This document shows, one piece after another, positions 39,160-46,913 of a stretch of DNA of 52,223 nucleotides. Source of the DNA: JBFXAM01 sp050184295 (GTDB taxonomy: Bacteria > Planctomycetota > Phycisphaerae > UBA1845 > Fen-1342); the NCBI GenBank assembly GCA_050184295.1, contig JBFXAM010000018.1:1-52223 (forward strand), written 5' to 3'. Each line of letters begins with the position of its first letter. The stretch's first letter is position 1. The position numbers and the translations under genes were made by a program. The notes beneath the pieces were generated by a model that searched no databases, had not been told where the DNA came from, and worked only from the letters and a program-made list of their open reading frames with translations.

Positions 39160-40248
39160 ATGACATCAGTCACGATTCCGGCGCCCGGCAAGAGTTATGA
39201 TGCAATTATCGGACTTGGAGCCCGCGCGCGCCTGCCCGAACTCATTCAGCAGCTCTCGCCATGTCGACCTCCTGTGCTCCTCACCGACCAAGTTGTCGGC
39301 CAGCTTCACGCGGATAAACTCCGTGCCACGCTCCCCAATCGGCACCACTACCTCGCCGTTCCGTCCGGGGAGACGAGCAAGTCGCTCGCAACCGCAGCCA
39401 ACCTCTATGACCAGCTCGCGGCCCTGCGCGTCGAACGTGGGGATCTGCTGCTCGCGCTCGGCGGGGGCGTCGTCACGGACCTCGGCGGATTTGTGGCCGC
39501 CACCTGGCATCGCGGCATGCGATTCGTCACCCTGCCGACCACGCTCGAAGCCGCGATCGACGCGGCGGTCGGTGGGAAGACCGGGCTCAATCACGCGGCG
39601 GGCAAGAACCTGATCGGCGTGTTTCACCACCCGAGCGCGGTTCTCATCGACACGGAGTTTCTCGCGACGCTGCCGGCGCGCGATCACACCGCGGGGCTCG
39701 CGGAGAGCGTGAAGCACGCGATGATCGCCGACGCGGCGTTCTTTGACTGGCACGAGCAACACGCGGCGGCGCTGGCGGCGCGCGAGCCCGCACTGTTGGA
39801 CGAGTTGATCGCGCGGAATCTCGCGATCAAGGCGGCGGTCGTCGCCGCCGACGAGCGCGAAGCCGGCCCGCGAATGTTCCTGAACTTCGGGCACACCATC
39901 GGGCACGCGCTGGAGCAGTTGCTTCACTATGCGTTGCGTCACGGCGAGTGCGTCGCGCTGGGGATGCTCGCGGAAAACGAACTCATGCGGGCGCGCGGCT
40001 GGCTCGCAGGCGACGTCGCGACCCGCATGCGAAGCCTGCTCGAAACGCTGGGGCTGCCCGTGCGGCTGCCGGCGCCCGTTGCGGCCGCGGACGTGCTGCG
40101 CTGGTGTCGGGCGGACAAGAAGGTGCTTCGCGGCGCGCTGCGCATGGCGGTCGTGCGCGCGATCGGACAACCGGAGTGCGTCGCGGACTTTGCCGATCAC
40201 GAAGTGGAGGCGGCGCTCGGCGTGATTATGCCGTCGGCGACCGCGTGA
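39160..40248 (+). CDS. aroB: 3-dehydroquinate synthase
   Basis: A 362-residue enzyme. It converts DAHP to 3-dehydroquinate, step 2 of the shikimate pathway, using NAD and a divalent metal. Signatures: VPSGETSKSLATAANLYDQL, LALGGGVVTDLGGFVAATWHRG, FVTLPTTLEAAIDAAVGGKT, GKNLIGVFHHPSAV, and the metal-ligand stretch LNFGHTIGHALE with YALRHGECVALGM. Length is normal. No Shine-Dalgarno site precedes the ATG, but no better start exists. A monocistronic gene; other shikimate genes are absent. Confidence 0.95.
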   Translation: MTSVTIPAPGKSYDAIIGLGARARLPELIQQLSPCRPPVLLTDQVVGQLHADKLRATLPNRHHYLAVPSGETSKSLATAANLYDQLAALRVERGDLLLALGGGVVTDLGGFVAATWHRGMRFVTLPTTLEAAIDAAVGGKTGLNHAAGKNLIGVFHHPSAVLIDTEFLATLPARDHTAGLAESVKHAMIADAAFFDWHEQHAAALAAREPALLDELIARNLAIKAAVVAADEREAGPRMFLNFGHTIGHALEQLLHYALRHGECVALGMLAENELMRARGWLAGDVATRMRSLLETLGLPVRLPAPVAAADVLRWCRADKKVLRGALRMAVVRAIGQPECVADFADHEVEAALGVIMPSATA

Positions 40249-40274
40249 CGGGAATCGGCCGCGGAACACGCGGT
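40240..40274 (+). terminator. Hairpin at the end of aroB
   Basis: ACCGCGTG (40240-40247, spanning the stop codon) pairs perfectly with CACGCGGT (40267-40274). There is no T-run; a terminator role is tentative. Confidence 0.3.
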
Positions 40275-40411
40275 GAGCATGCCCGAGCACCTCAATCGCC
40301 CCCCGAAACGCGCGCGAACTTGGCGGGCGCCGCGGGCGCGAATAGACTCATCCACGCGTCGTCCCCACGCGGCCGAAGTCGGAGCCGGCGCGTTCGACGA
40401 ACGGAGCGACG

Positions 40412-43400
40412 ATGTTCACGATTCGAGCGACCCGTCAGACGGCGCGCGTCCCGCGCCGTCGCGCCGCGGCGATCTTTGCGTGTGTCGGAGTGCTCGCGTT
40501 CGGCGGGCCGCTCGCGGCGGCACAGCCGCGGGATGTCGGCGCCCCGGCGCCCTCGCCGGCGGAGCGGCGCGCCCGGGAGCGCGTACCGCTCGCGGAGATC
40601 AGGGGAGTCACGCTGCCCGAGGCGCCCGCGACCCGTGCTGCCGACGAACTGCCGATGCCGGTTCGGCGCCTGTACGAGAACGCGCTCGAACTTGTGGATG
40701 ACGAGAAATACTCCGACGCGATCGCGCAGCTTGACACCGCGCTTCAGGCCAGCGGCGGCGACAACTACTCGGTGTTGTATCTGCTCGCGGTCTGCAAGGC
40801 CCGCCTCGGACGCAACGGCGAAGCCCGGCTGGCGGCCGAGTCGGCGGCGGCGCTGCGACCGGGGGCCTGCGACGCGCACGTCCTGCTCGGTGATCTCTAC
40901 GAGCAGCAGGGGCAGCTCGACCGGGCACAGGCCCACTACCGGACCGCGACGCTCGCGGCCGACCGTGAACTCAACAACCCGCGCGTCACGGCGGCGTGGT
41001 TTCACGTCGGACGCGTGTTGGCTGCGGAAAGCTATCTGACGGCGGCCGTGGAGGCATTCGAGCGGTTCGACGACGCGATCTTCGAGGACGCGCCCGAGCA
41101 CCGCGAAGCCCGCGACGTCGCGACGCTGCTGGTCGATCGGCCGTACGGCGCCTTCGAGATGCGGATCGACCTGCTGGCGCGCATGGGCCGCGCGGACGAA
41201 GTGTTACGGGTCTCGCGCACGGCGCTGGCGCGGAAGCCCGACGATCCCTATCTTGCGCGCCGTCACGTGCGCGCCCTGCTCGACGCGCAACGCGCCGACG
41301 AAGCCTGGGAGTTCGTCAACGAGCGCAACGTCGTTCGCCCACGCGACACCGCTCGCGACGACCCGCGCGCCGCGGCCCGAGCTCGGGGGTTGCTGACACT
41401 GGCGGCGGAGGCGGCGGTTGCCGCCAAACAGGCCGACACGTGGGTCGCTTGGCTGGAGGCGGACCTCACCTCGGCGGCGCCCGCGGGCGCCGTGGCGTTC
41501 GCACTTGACGTCGCCGAGCGGCTCGATCGCTTTGCCCCCGGCGACACGGGGCTTCGGCTGTGGCACGCGTTGGCGCGCGTGCGCCCCGATCACGCCGACG
41601 TCGCGTGGGGCCGGGCGGCGGCGCAGTGTGCGCACGGGCAGGCCCGCGCCGCCGTCGAAGGACTGATCGACTTTGTGCGGCGCGTCGCACTCGCAGCGCC
41701 TGCGGCGACGGCGCCGGGCGAGGCCGACGTCGCCGCTCCGCCGGCCGCGACCGCGCGCCCGCACGCGCTCGTGACGGACCGATTCGGCGAATGGCTGCGC
41801 GGCGGCCCGCCGGTCGAGCCGCTGATGGCGGTCGTCGAGGAATACACGGCGAATCGGCGCCGCGACCCCGACCCAGCGACCGACTTTGTGCTCGCCACGG
41901 CCGCGGCGGCGGCCGGGCAGCACGCGCTCGCCGATGAGCTGTTCAAAGCCTGCGTCGCCGCGCGCGCCGACTTCGTCGGGGCGCGGCTGGCATGGGCACA
42001 GACTCTGGTTCGGCAGTATCGCTGGGACGACGCCCGCGCGCAGCTTGACGACGTGTTGAAAGCCGCACCCGATCTGCCGCTGGCGCACGGCCTGCGGGCC
42101 GAGGTGTTGAGCGGGCTCGACGAGAACACCGAGGCCGACAAGGCGTACAAGAGCGCGCTGCGACTGGCCGAACCCAGCGCCGGCGACGGAGCGCTGGCGC
42201 GCGAGGCGGCGCGCTACGCCCTCGGACTGGCGCGCTTGAACGTGCGGCTCAACGACGCGCTCGCGGCGCAGCGCTTCTTTCAGCAGGCGAGCACGCTCGA
42301 TCCGTCGAACGGCGAGGCGCTGGAGGGACTGATCAACAGTTATCTCGACAGCGGCAAGCTCGAGATCGCGCGGGCGCAGCTCGAACGGGCCGAGCTCGCC
42401 GACCTGCCGGCGGACGTCCTGCGCCGCGTGCGGACCGCGGTGCGCTTCGCGCAGGCGATCGCGCAGCTCGGCGACGACGCCGAGGCGCGCGACGGGCGCT
42501 TCGGCGCGGCGCCGCGCGTCGGTAATGACGCGGTCAGCGCGATCTCCAGCCGCCGCGCGCTGGCGACGCGCTATCGCGAGGAACATCTCGCCGAGCTGGC
42601 GCGGCAGTGCGCCGCGCATCCCGACGATGATCGCACGGCGCTGCGGCTGGCGGCGGGGCTCGCGGCGCAGGGCAACGTCGACGAAGCGTGGCGCGTCGTC
42701 GAGCAGGCCCGGACGGCGGCGCCGCAGGACGAGGACGTGCTGAGCTGGACGGCGCAGCTTCAAGCGGGAAGGCTCGAGTACGGCGCGGCCATCGCCGCTC
42801 TCGAAACGCTCGCGCAGCGCTATCCCAATCGCGTCGAGGTCATCAGCGCGCTGGCCGACGCCAACCTCGCCGATTTTCGCCTCGCCGAGGGCCGCGCGCT
42901 CCTGCGGCGGTTGATCAGCCCGCCGATCGCGGACCGCGTCGACGAGGCGGTGCGCCGGCGTGTGCGGGCGCGGCTCTACTCGAGCTACCTGCTCTTCGGG
43001 GAGTACGACGCCGCGATTGCGTTTCTCGACGAGTGGAAGCCCGCGGAGCCGAATTCGACCGAGATCCCGGGGTGGCACTTCGACGTGCTGGTGCGCGCCG
43101 ACCGCCGGCGCGAGGCCGTCGCCGAGGCGGCGAGCTACCTGGACGAGAAACCGAGCGACCGCGTGCGCCGCCTGACGTTTATCGAGGTGTGCCTGCGCGC
43201 CGAGGAGTATGCGGCCGCCGAAGAGAAGCTCCGCGCGTGGATCAAGGACGAGCCCGACAACACCGGGTGGACCGTCGCGCTGGTCGAGCTCATGCTCCAG
43301 GCCAAGCGCGGCGACGAGGCGCTCAACGTCACGCAGACGATCGCGCCGCAGAGCAAGGGCGCGGAGATCGAGCTGCGGGCGCTGGTCGCGCGCTGTCACA

Positions 43401-44152
43401 GCGTCGCGGGCAAGCATTCCGACGCCGCCGCCGAGCTCGAGGCGTTGCTCGAGGACCGCATCGTGCAGGCGGACCCGAGCCTCGTTGCGGAGCTGCGTTC
43501 CAGGTTGGCGCAGGTGCTGGTCGATGCGGGACAGTTCGACGATGCGTTGGCGCGGATCGACCGCTGGGTCGCCGCCCTGCCGCGCGCCGCCGGCCCCACG
43601 TTCGAATTTCTGCTGCGGATCAAGCGCGGCGTGCAACAGGCGGCGGGGCGCGACGATGAGTATCTGCAAACCATGGAGCAGCTCTACGCGCTCGATCCGA
43701 CCGACCCCGCGATCAACAACGATCTCGGCTACACGCTCGTCGACCGTCATCGCGACCTGGCGCGCGCCACGCGGATGATCCGCCGCGCGGTCGCCGGCGG
43801 CCCGTTCAACGCGGCTTTCCTCGACAGCCTCGGCTGGGCTTGTTACAAGGCCGGCGACTTCGCGGCGGCGCGGCAGTGGCTCGGCCGCGCCGTGAAGCTG
43901 CGCGACGGGCGCGACGCCGTGATTCTCAGCCACCTCGGCGACGCCGACGCGCGGCTCGGCGACCCGTCGAGCGCCCGGCGCAGTTGGCGCGAAGCGCGCG
44001 ACGTGCTGGACAAGGCCGATGCCTCGACGCTGATCGGCGAACGCGCCAAGCTCGGCGCGGAGCTGCGCGCCAAGCTCGACGCGCTCGACCGCAACGTTCC
44101 GCCGCCGCTCGCGCCGACCCACACCGAATCGCAGGACGAGGAGCACCCGTGA
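40412..44152 (+). CDS. Large exported TPR-repeat protein
   Basis: A 1246-residue protein. A basic N-terminus and hydrophobic segment (AAAIFACVGVLAFGGPLAAA) form a signal peptide. The rest is mostly tetratricopeptide repeats: for example NALELVDDEKYSDAIAQLDTAL, LLGDLYEQQGQLDRAQAHYR, LLFGEYDAAIAFLDEWKP and, near the end, NNDLGYTLVDRHRDLARATR and DSLGWACYKAGDFAAARQWL, typical of BepA/PilF-like TPR arrays. TPRs bind other proteins. GGAG lies 5 bases before the ATG. The stop overlaps the next start (GTGA), so it is translationally coupled to the KpsF-type isomerase. Partner unknown. Confidence 0.85.
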   Translation: MFTIRATRQTARVPRRRAAAIFACVGVLAFGGPLAAAQPRDVGAPAPSPAERRARERVPLAEIRGVTLPEAPATRAADELPMPVRRLYENALELVDDEKYSDAIAQLDTALQASGGDNYSVLYLLAVCKARLGRNGEARLAAESAAALRPGACDAHVLLGDLYEQQGQLDRAQAHYRTATLAADRELNNPRVTAAWFHVGRVLAAESYLTAAVEAFERFDDAIFEDAPEHREARDVATLLVDRPYGAFEMRIDLLARMGRADEVLRVSRTALARKPDDPYLARRHVRALLDAQRADEAWEFVNERNVVRPRDTARDDPRAAARARGLLTLAAEAAVAAKQADTWVAWLEADLTSAAPAGAVAFALDVAERLDRFAPGDTGLRLWHALARVRPDHADVAWGRAAAQCAHGQARAAVEGLIDFVRRVALAAPAATAPGEADVAAPPAATARPHALVTDRFGEWLRGGPPVEPLMAVVEEYTANRRRDPDPATDFVLATAAAAAGQHALADELFKACVAARADFVGARLAWAQTLVRQYRWDDARAQLDDVLKAAPDLPLAHGLRAEVLSGLDENTEADKAYKSALRLAEPSAGDGALAREAARYALGLARLNVRLNDALAAQRFFQQASTLDPSNGEALEGLINSYLDSGKLEIARAQLERAELADLPADVLRRVRTAVRFAQAIAQLGDDAEARDGRFGAAPRVGNDAVSAISSRRALATRYREEHLAELARQCAAHPDDDRTALRLAAGLAAQGNVDEAWRVVEQARTAAPQDEDVLSWTAQLQAGRLEYGAAIAALETLAQRYPNRVEVISALADANLADFRLAEGRALLRRLISPPIADRVDEAVRRRVRARLYSSYLLFGEYDAAIAFLDEWKPAEPNSTEIPGWHFDVLVRADRRREAVAEAASYLDEKPSDRVRRLTFIEVCLRAEEYAAAEEKLRAWIKDEPDNTGWTVALVELMLQAKRGDEALNVTQTIAPQSKGAEIELRALVARCHSVAGKHSDAAAELEALLEDRIVQADPSLVAELRSRLAQVLVDAGQFDDALARIDRWVAALPRAAGPTFEFLLRIKRGVQQAAGRDDEYLQTMEQLYALDPTDPAINNDLGYTLVDRHRDLARATRMIRRAVAGGPFNAAFLDSLGWACYKAGDFAAARQWLGRAVKLRDGRDAVILSHLGDADARLGDPSSARRSWREARDVLDKADASTLIGERAKLGAELRAKLDALDRNVPPPLAPTHTESQDEEHP

Positions 44153-45153
44153 CGCGCGACGCCCGCCCGCCGCTCGAGATCGCGCGCCAGGTCGTCGCCG
44201 ACGAAGCCGACGCGCTCCGCCGCCTGGCGGAGTCGGTGGACGAGCGCTTCGGCCGCGCCATCGAGCTCTTGCGCACGTGCAGCCAGGTCGTCGTGACCGG
44301 CCTCGGAAAGAGCGGGCACATCGCCCAGAAGATCGCCGCCTCGCTCACCAGCACCGGCACGCCGGCGGTGTACATTCACCCCGTCGACGGTCTGCACGGC
44401 GACCTCGGCATCGTCACCGAACGCCACGGATTGCTGGCGCTGTCTCGCAGCGGCAACACCGACGAGATTGTCAAGTTCCTGCAACACTTCCGCCGGCTCG
44501 GCGGGCCGGTCATCGCACTCACGCAGGCGCGCGAGTCGCGCCTGGCCGAGCTGAGCGACCTCGTGCTGCCATTGCCCGACGTGCCCGAGGCCGGCCCGCT
44601 GGGACTCGCACCGACGACCAGTTGCGTGCTCACGCTCGCCGCCGGCGACGCGCTCGCGATGGGGCTGCTGCATGCGCGCGGATTTCAGGCCGAAAACTTC
44701 GCGCAATACCACCCCGAGGGCACGCTCGGCCGCCGCCTGCTCCTCCGGGCGGAGAACATCATGCACGCCGGCGACGGCCTGCCGCTGGTGCGCACGAGCG
44801 ATTCATTCGACCACTTGCTCTATGAGATGACCCGCCGCCAGCTCGGCATCGCGCTCGTCGTCGACGCCGACGGCCGGCTGCTCGGCACATTCACCGACGG
44901 CGACCTGCGGCGGCTGCTCGAGCGCGAGCGCGACGTGCGGGCACTCGACGCACGCACTGCGTATCAACGCTCCCGCCGCGCGCCGGACGCGCCGCCCGTG
45001 CCGATCTCAACGGTGCTCCCCGACCGGCCCGCGGTCGATTGTCTGCGCGTCATGCGCGACAGCCAGATCACGAGCCTCGTCGTCGTCAACGAAGCGGGCG
45101 CGCCGCTCGGGCTGCTGCGGCTGATCGATTTGATTCGGGCCGGGCTGGCGTAG
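44149..45153 (+). CDS. KpsF/GutQ-type arabinose-5-phosphate isomerase (SIS plus two CBS domains)
   Basis: A 334-residue protein. The SIS domain is at about 40-180 (VVVTGLGKSGHIAQKIAASL, VYIHPVDGLHGDLGIV, LALSRSGNTDEIVKFL). The FHPEGTLGR-like stretch reads AQYHPEGTLGRRLL, and two CBS domains follow (about 205-330; LVVDADGRLLGTFTDGDLRR and SLVVVNEAGAPLGLLRLIDL). This set is diagnostic for enzymes that make arabinose 5-phosphate for Kdo, the inner sugar of LPS. Starts at GTG inside the TPR stop (GTGA) with GAGGAG upstream. It suggests an outer membrane with Kdo, though no kds or lpx genes are nearby. Confidence 0.92.
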   Translation: MTRDARPPLEIARQVVADEADALRRLAESVDERFGRAIELLRTCSQVVVTGLGKSGHIAQKIAASLTSTGTPAVYIHPVDGLHGDLGIVTERHGLLALSRSGNTDEIVKFLQHFRRLGGPVIALTQARESRLAELSDLVLPLPDVPEAGPLGLAPTTSCVLTLAAGDALAMGLLHARGFQAENFAQYHPEGTLGRRLLLRAENIMHAGDGLPLVRTSDSFDHLLYEMTRRQLGIALVVDADGRLLGTFTDGDLRRLLERERDVRALDARTAYQRSRRAPDAPPVPISTVLPDRPAVDCLRVMRDSQITSLVVVNEAGAPLGLLRLIDLIRAGLA

Positions 45154-45402
45154 CGGACGCCCGGGCGATTCGACGGCCGGCTTGCATTCGGATTTCGGAG
45201 TCCGGACTTTGGAACTTCGCGTCGTGTCCCAGCCCGTCCGCTCCGGCGCCGGTTGCCTGACCGGAACGGCGCGGCCTGTCGCGGGAATGGAAATCCGGGC
45301 GGTCTCCAACCGGCGATCTGCACGCGTCCGTCGTGGTTCACTTCGACGCAGCGGCGACCAACTTCGCCACGCAAACGCCGAACACCTGACGCGCGAGACC
45401 CT

Positions 45403-46221
45403 GTGCGAACCGTCCTGATCACCAACGGCAACCTGCTCAGCCTGCTGTCGCTCGGCGACTGGCTGCGCCGGCACCACGCTCACCTCGCCGCCGTCCTCGT
45501 CACCACGCGCCTGCCTTCGCAGAAAAACAACGTCGTCGGCGTGCTCTCGATGCTCCGCGCCAGCGGCTGGGGCTACACGCACTTCAAGCTGCTGACCAAC
45601 GTGCTGCTGCCGCGAAAGCTGCGGCGGATGGGGCTGCCCGCGAGCGTCGAGGACTATCTGCGCCGGCTCGGCTCGCCCGCAGACATTTGGCCGACGCCGT
45701 ACGTGAACCGCCCCGAGGTCGTCGAGCGCGTTCGCAGTCTGAAGCCCGAGATCCTGATGTCCTTCAGCGCGACGACGCGCTTTAAGGATCCGCTGCTCGA
45801 GACGCCGACGCGGGCCGCGATCAATACGCACTATGCGCTGCTGCCCGCGTACGCCGGGCTGTCGCCTTATTTCTGGTATCTGCGGAACCGAGAGCGGGAG
45901 TGCGGCGTGACGCTGCATCGCATCGTGCCGAAGCTCGACGCCGGGCCGATCATCGAGCAGCAGCGCTTTTCCACCGCGGGGTTGCGGACGGTCTTTGCGG
46001 TGCTGCGCGAGCAGATCGCGCGGGTGTCGCCGATGCTGAATCGCTACTACGCAAACGAGACCTCAGAGCACAACGCAACGCCACAGGACCTGTCGCGCCG
46101 CAGCTACTTCGGTCACCCGACGCGTGCGGATGTCCGGGCGTTGCGCGCTGGCGGGCACACGTTTTACGACCGGAGCGACCTCGACGCGGTGATCGAGCGC
46201 CTGCGCGGATTGACGTCGTGA
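45403..46221 (+). CDS. Formyltransferase-family protein (methionyl-tRNA formyltransferase-like)
   Basis: A 272-residue protein. The folate-dependent formyltransferase core is kept: Asn and His in INTHYALLPAYAG, and the Asp of the loop in GVTLHRIVPKLDAGPII. The N-terminus (TVLITNGNLLSLLSLGDW) is the beginning of the Rossmann-like fold. The protein is shorter than Fmt (about 310) and lacks its C-terminal tRNA-binding barrel, so a sugar-amine or amino-acid formyltransferase (for example nucleotide-sugar N-formylation) is likelier than initiator-tRNA formylation. GTG at 45403 is the best start. About 250 bases separate it from the KpsF gene. Confidence 0.75.
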   Translation: MRTVLITNGNLLSLLSLGDWLRRHHAHLAAVLVTTRLPSQKNNVVGVLSMLRASGWGYTHFKLLTNVLLPRKLRRMGLPASVEDYLRRLGSPADIWPTPYVNRPEVVERVRSLKPEILMSFSATTRFKDPLLETPTRAAINTHYALLPAYAGLSPYFWYLRNRERECGVTLHRIVPKLDAGPIIEQQRFSTAGLRTVFAVLREQIARVSPMLNRYYANETSEHNATPQDLSRRSYFGHPTRADVRALRAGGHTFYDRSDLDAVIERLRGLTS

Positions 46222-46248
46222 CTCCCGCGGGCGCGGCGCCGCCGGCGC

Positions 46249-46510
46249 GGTGCGGATTTCAAGATCGCGGACGCCCGTCCAGCGCACGCCGAGCGTCGGC
46301 AGAAAACCGTCGGGCGTATGGACCTCGTCTTCGGCGACGCCTTCGAGCGCGTTCTGGTCGCGCAGGTGCGGCGCGAGGTCGAACTCGAGAGGCGTCCGCG
46401 CGCCGATGTGCACACCAACGGGTTCGCGATTGCAGTGCACGGTGGAGCGGACGTCCGCGGCACTGACACGGACAAACGCGCGCGGGCCCGGCCGAGCAAA
46501 CGGGTTTCGA
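46249..46510 (-). pseudogene. Remnant of a GH2-type (beta-galactosidase/glucuronidase-like) glycosidase sugar-binding domain
   Basis: Read on the minus strand, this stretch gives VHCNREPVGVHIGARTPLEF followed by DLAPHLRDQNALEG, VAEDEVHTPDGFLPTLGVRW and TGVRDLEIR. It resembles the N-terminal jelly-roll of family GH2 glycosidases, where a strand-turn with NG-x-VG-x-H-x-GG-x-TPFEFDLTPHLR-x-GxN is followed by a solvent-exposed GFLP/GGI region. No start codon with a Shine-Dalgarno site, no signal peptide and no catalytic domain are present on either side, so it is probably a deleted or decayed gene. The assignment is by pattern, not by alignment. Confidence 0.45.
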
Positions 46511-46569
46511 GTGGTTGACGGCGCGGCGAGCGGACGCGTCGCGGCGGTCATCGCAGCGGCAATCCTACC

Positions 46570-46591
46570 CCGCCGCTGTGCGCAGCGGCGG
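46570..46591. repeat. Perfect 9-bp hairpin
   Basis: CCGCCGCTG (46570-46578), loop TGCG, CAGCGGCGG (46583-46591). Adjacent to a second inverted repeat. Confidence 0.5.
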
Positions 46592-46629
46592 CGGCGGATC
46601 AGAGCCGCCCGCGGCCCTGATCCGGCGCC
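46590..46629. repeat. 13-bp inverted repeat containing the GATCAGAGCCGC box
   Basis: GGCGGCGGATCAG (46590-46602) pairs with CTGATCCGGCGCC (46617-46629) with one mismatch and a 14-base loop. The ATCAGAGCCGC portion recurs at 50372-50382. Confidence 0.5.
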
Positions 46630-46913
46630 TCCACTCGAAGCAGCCGCGTTCTTGCCGCTCCACGGCGCTTCGCCCTCCGTCCCTATGGCCGTTCGTCCGT
46701 GCCCTGCTCGCAGTTCCCTGTTCCCGTTTTTTCGACGCGGCACGCAGCTTGCAGGTCAGAGAGTAGTCCGCGCCGCGCAGCCAGCGGGCGGCGTGTGTGC
46801 GGGCGCGCGTGCGTCGGAGGAGGGCGACGCGGGCGCGACGATGGGCGGGGCGTTCGGGCATGAACAAACGGATCGATTCGTGAACCCGAACGAGGACGGC
46901 CAGAAATGCGGCG

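Larger units (their letters stand above)
46222..46913. other. Gene-poor gap with a gene remnant and hairpins
   Basis: About 690 bases. It contains a GH2-like coding remnant on the minus strand (46249-46510) and two strong hairpins (46570-46591 and 46590-46629). No intact gene was found on either strand. Confidence 0.5.

Noticed and set aside
38954..39163. 69-codon plus-strand frame whose stop overlaps the aroB ATG
   Set aside because: The overlap suggests coupling, but there is no Shine-Dalgarno site, no signal peptide and no recognisable composition; it covers the AT-rich promoter region.
41204..44146. Open frame of 980 codons on the minus strand
   Set aside because: Antisense to the TPR protein; its apparent periodicity mirrors the TPR repeats.
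45199..45208. Palindrome AGTCCGGACT upstream of the formyltransferase gene
   Set aside because: A single 10-base palindrome without nearby promoter elements or a second copy; not enough to call an operator.
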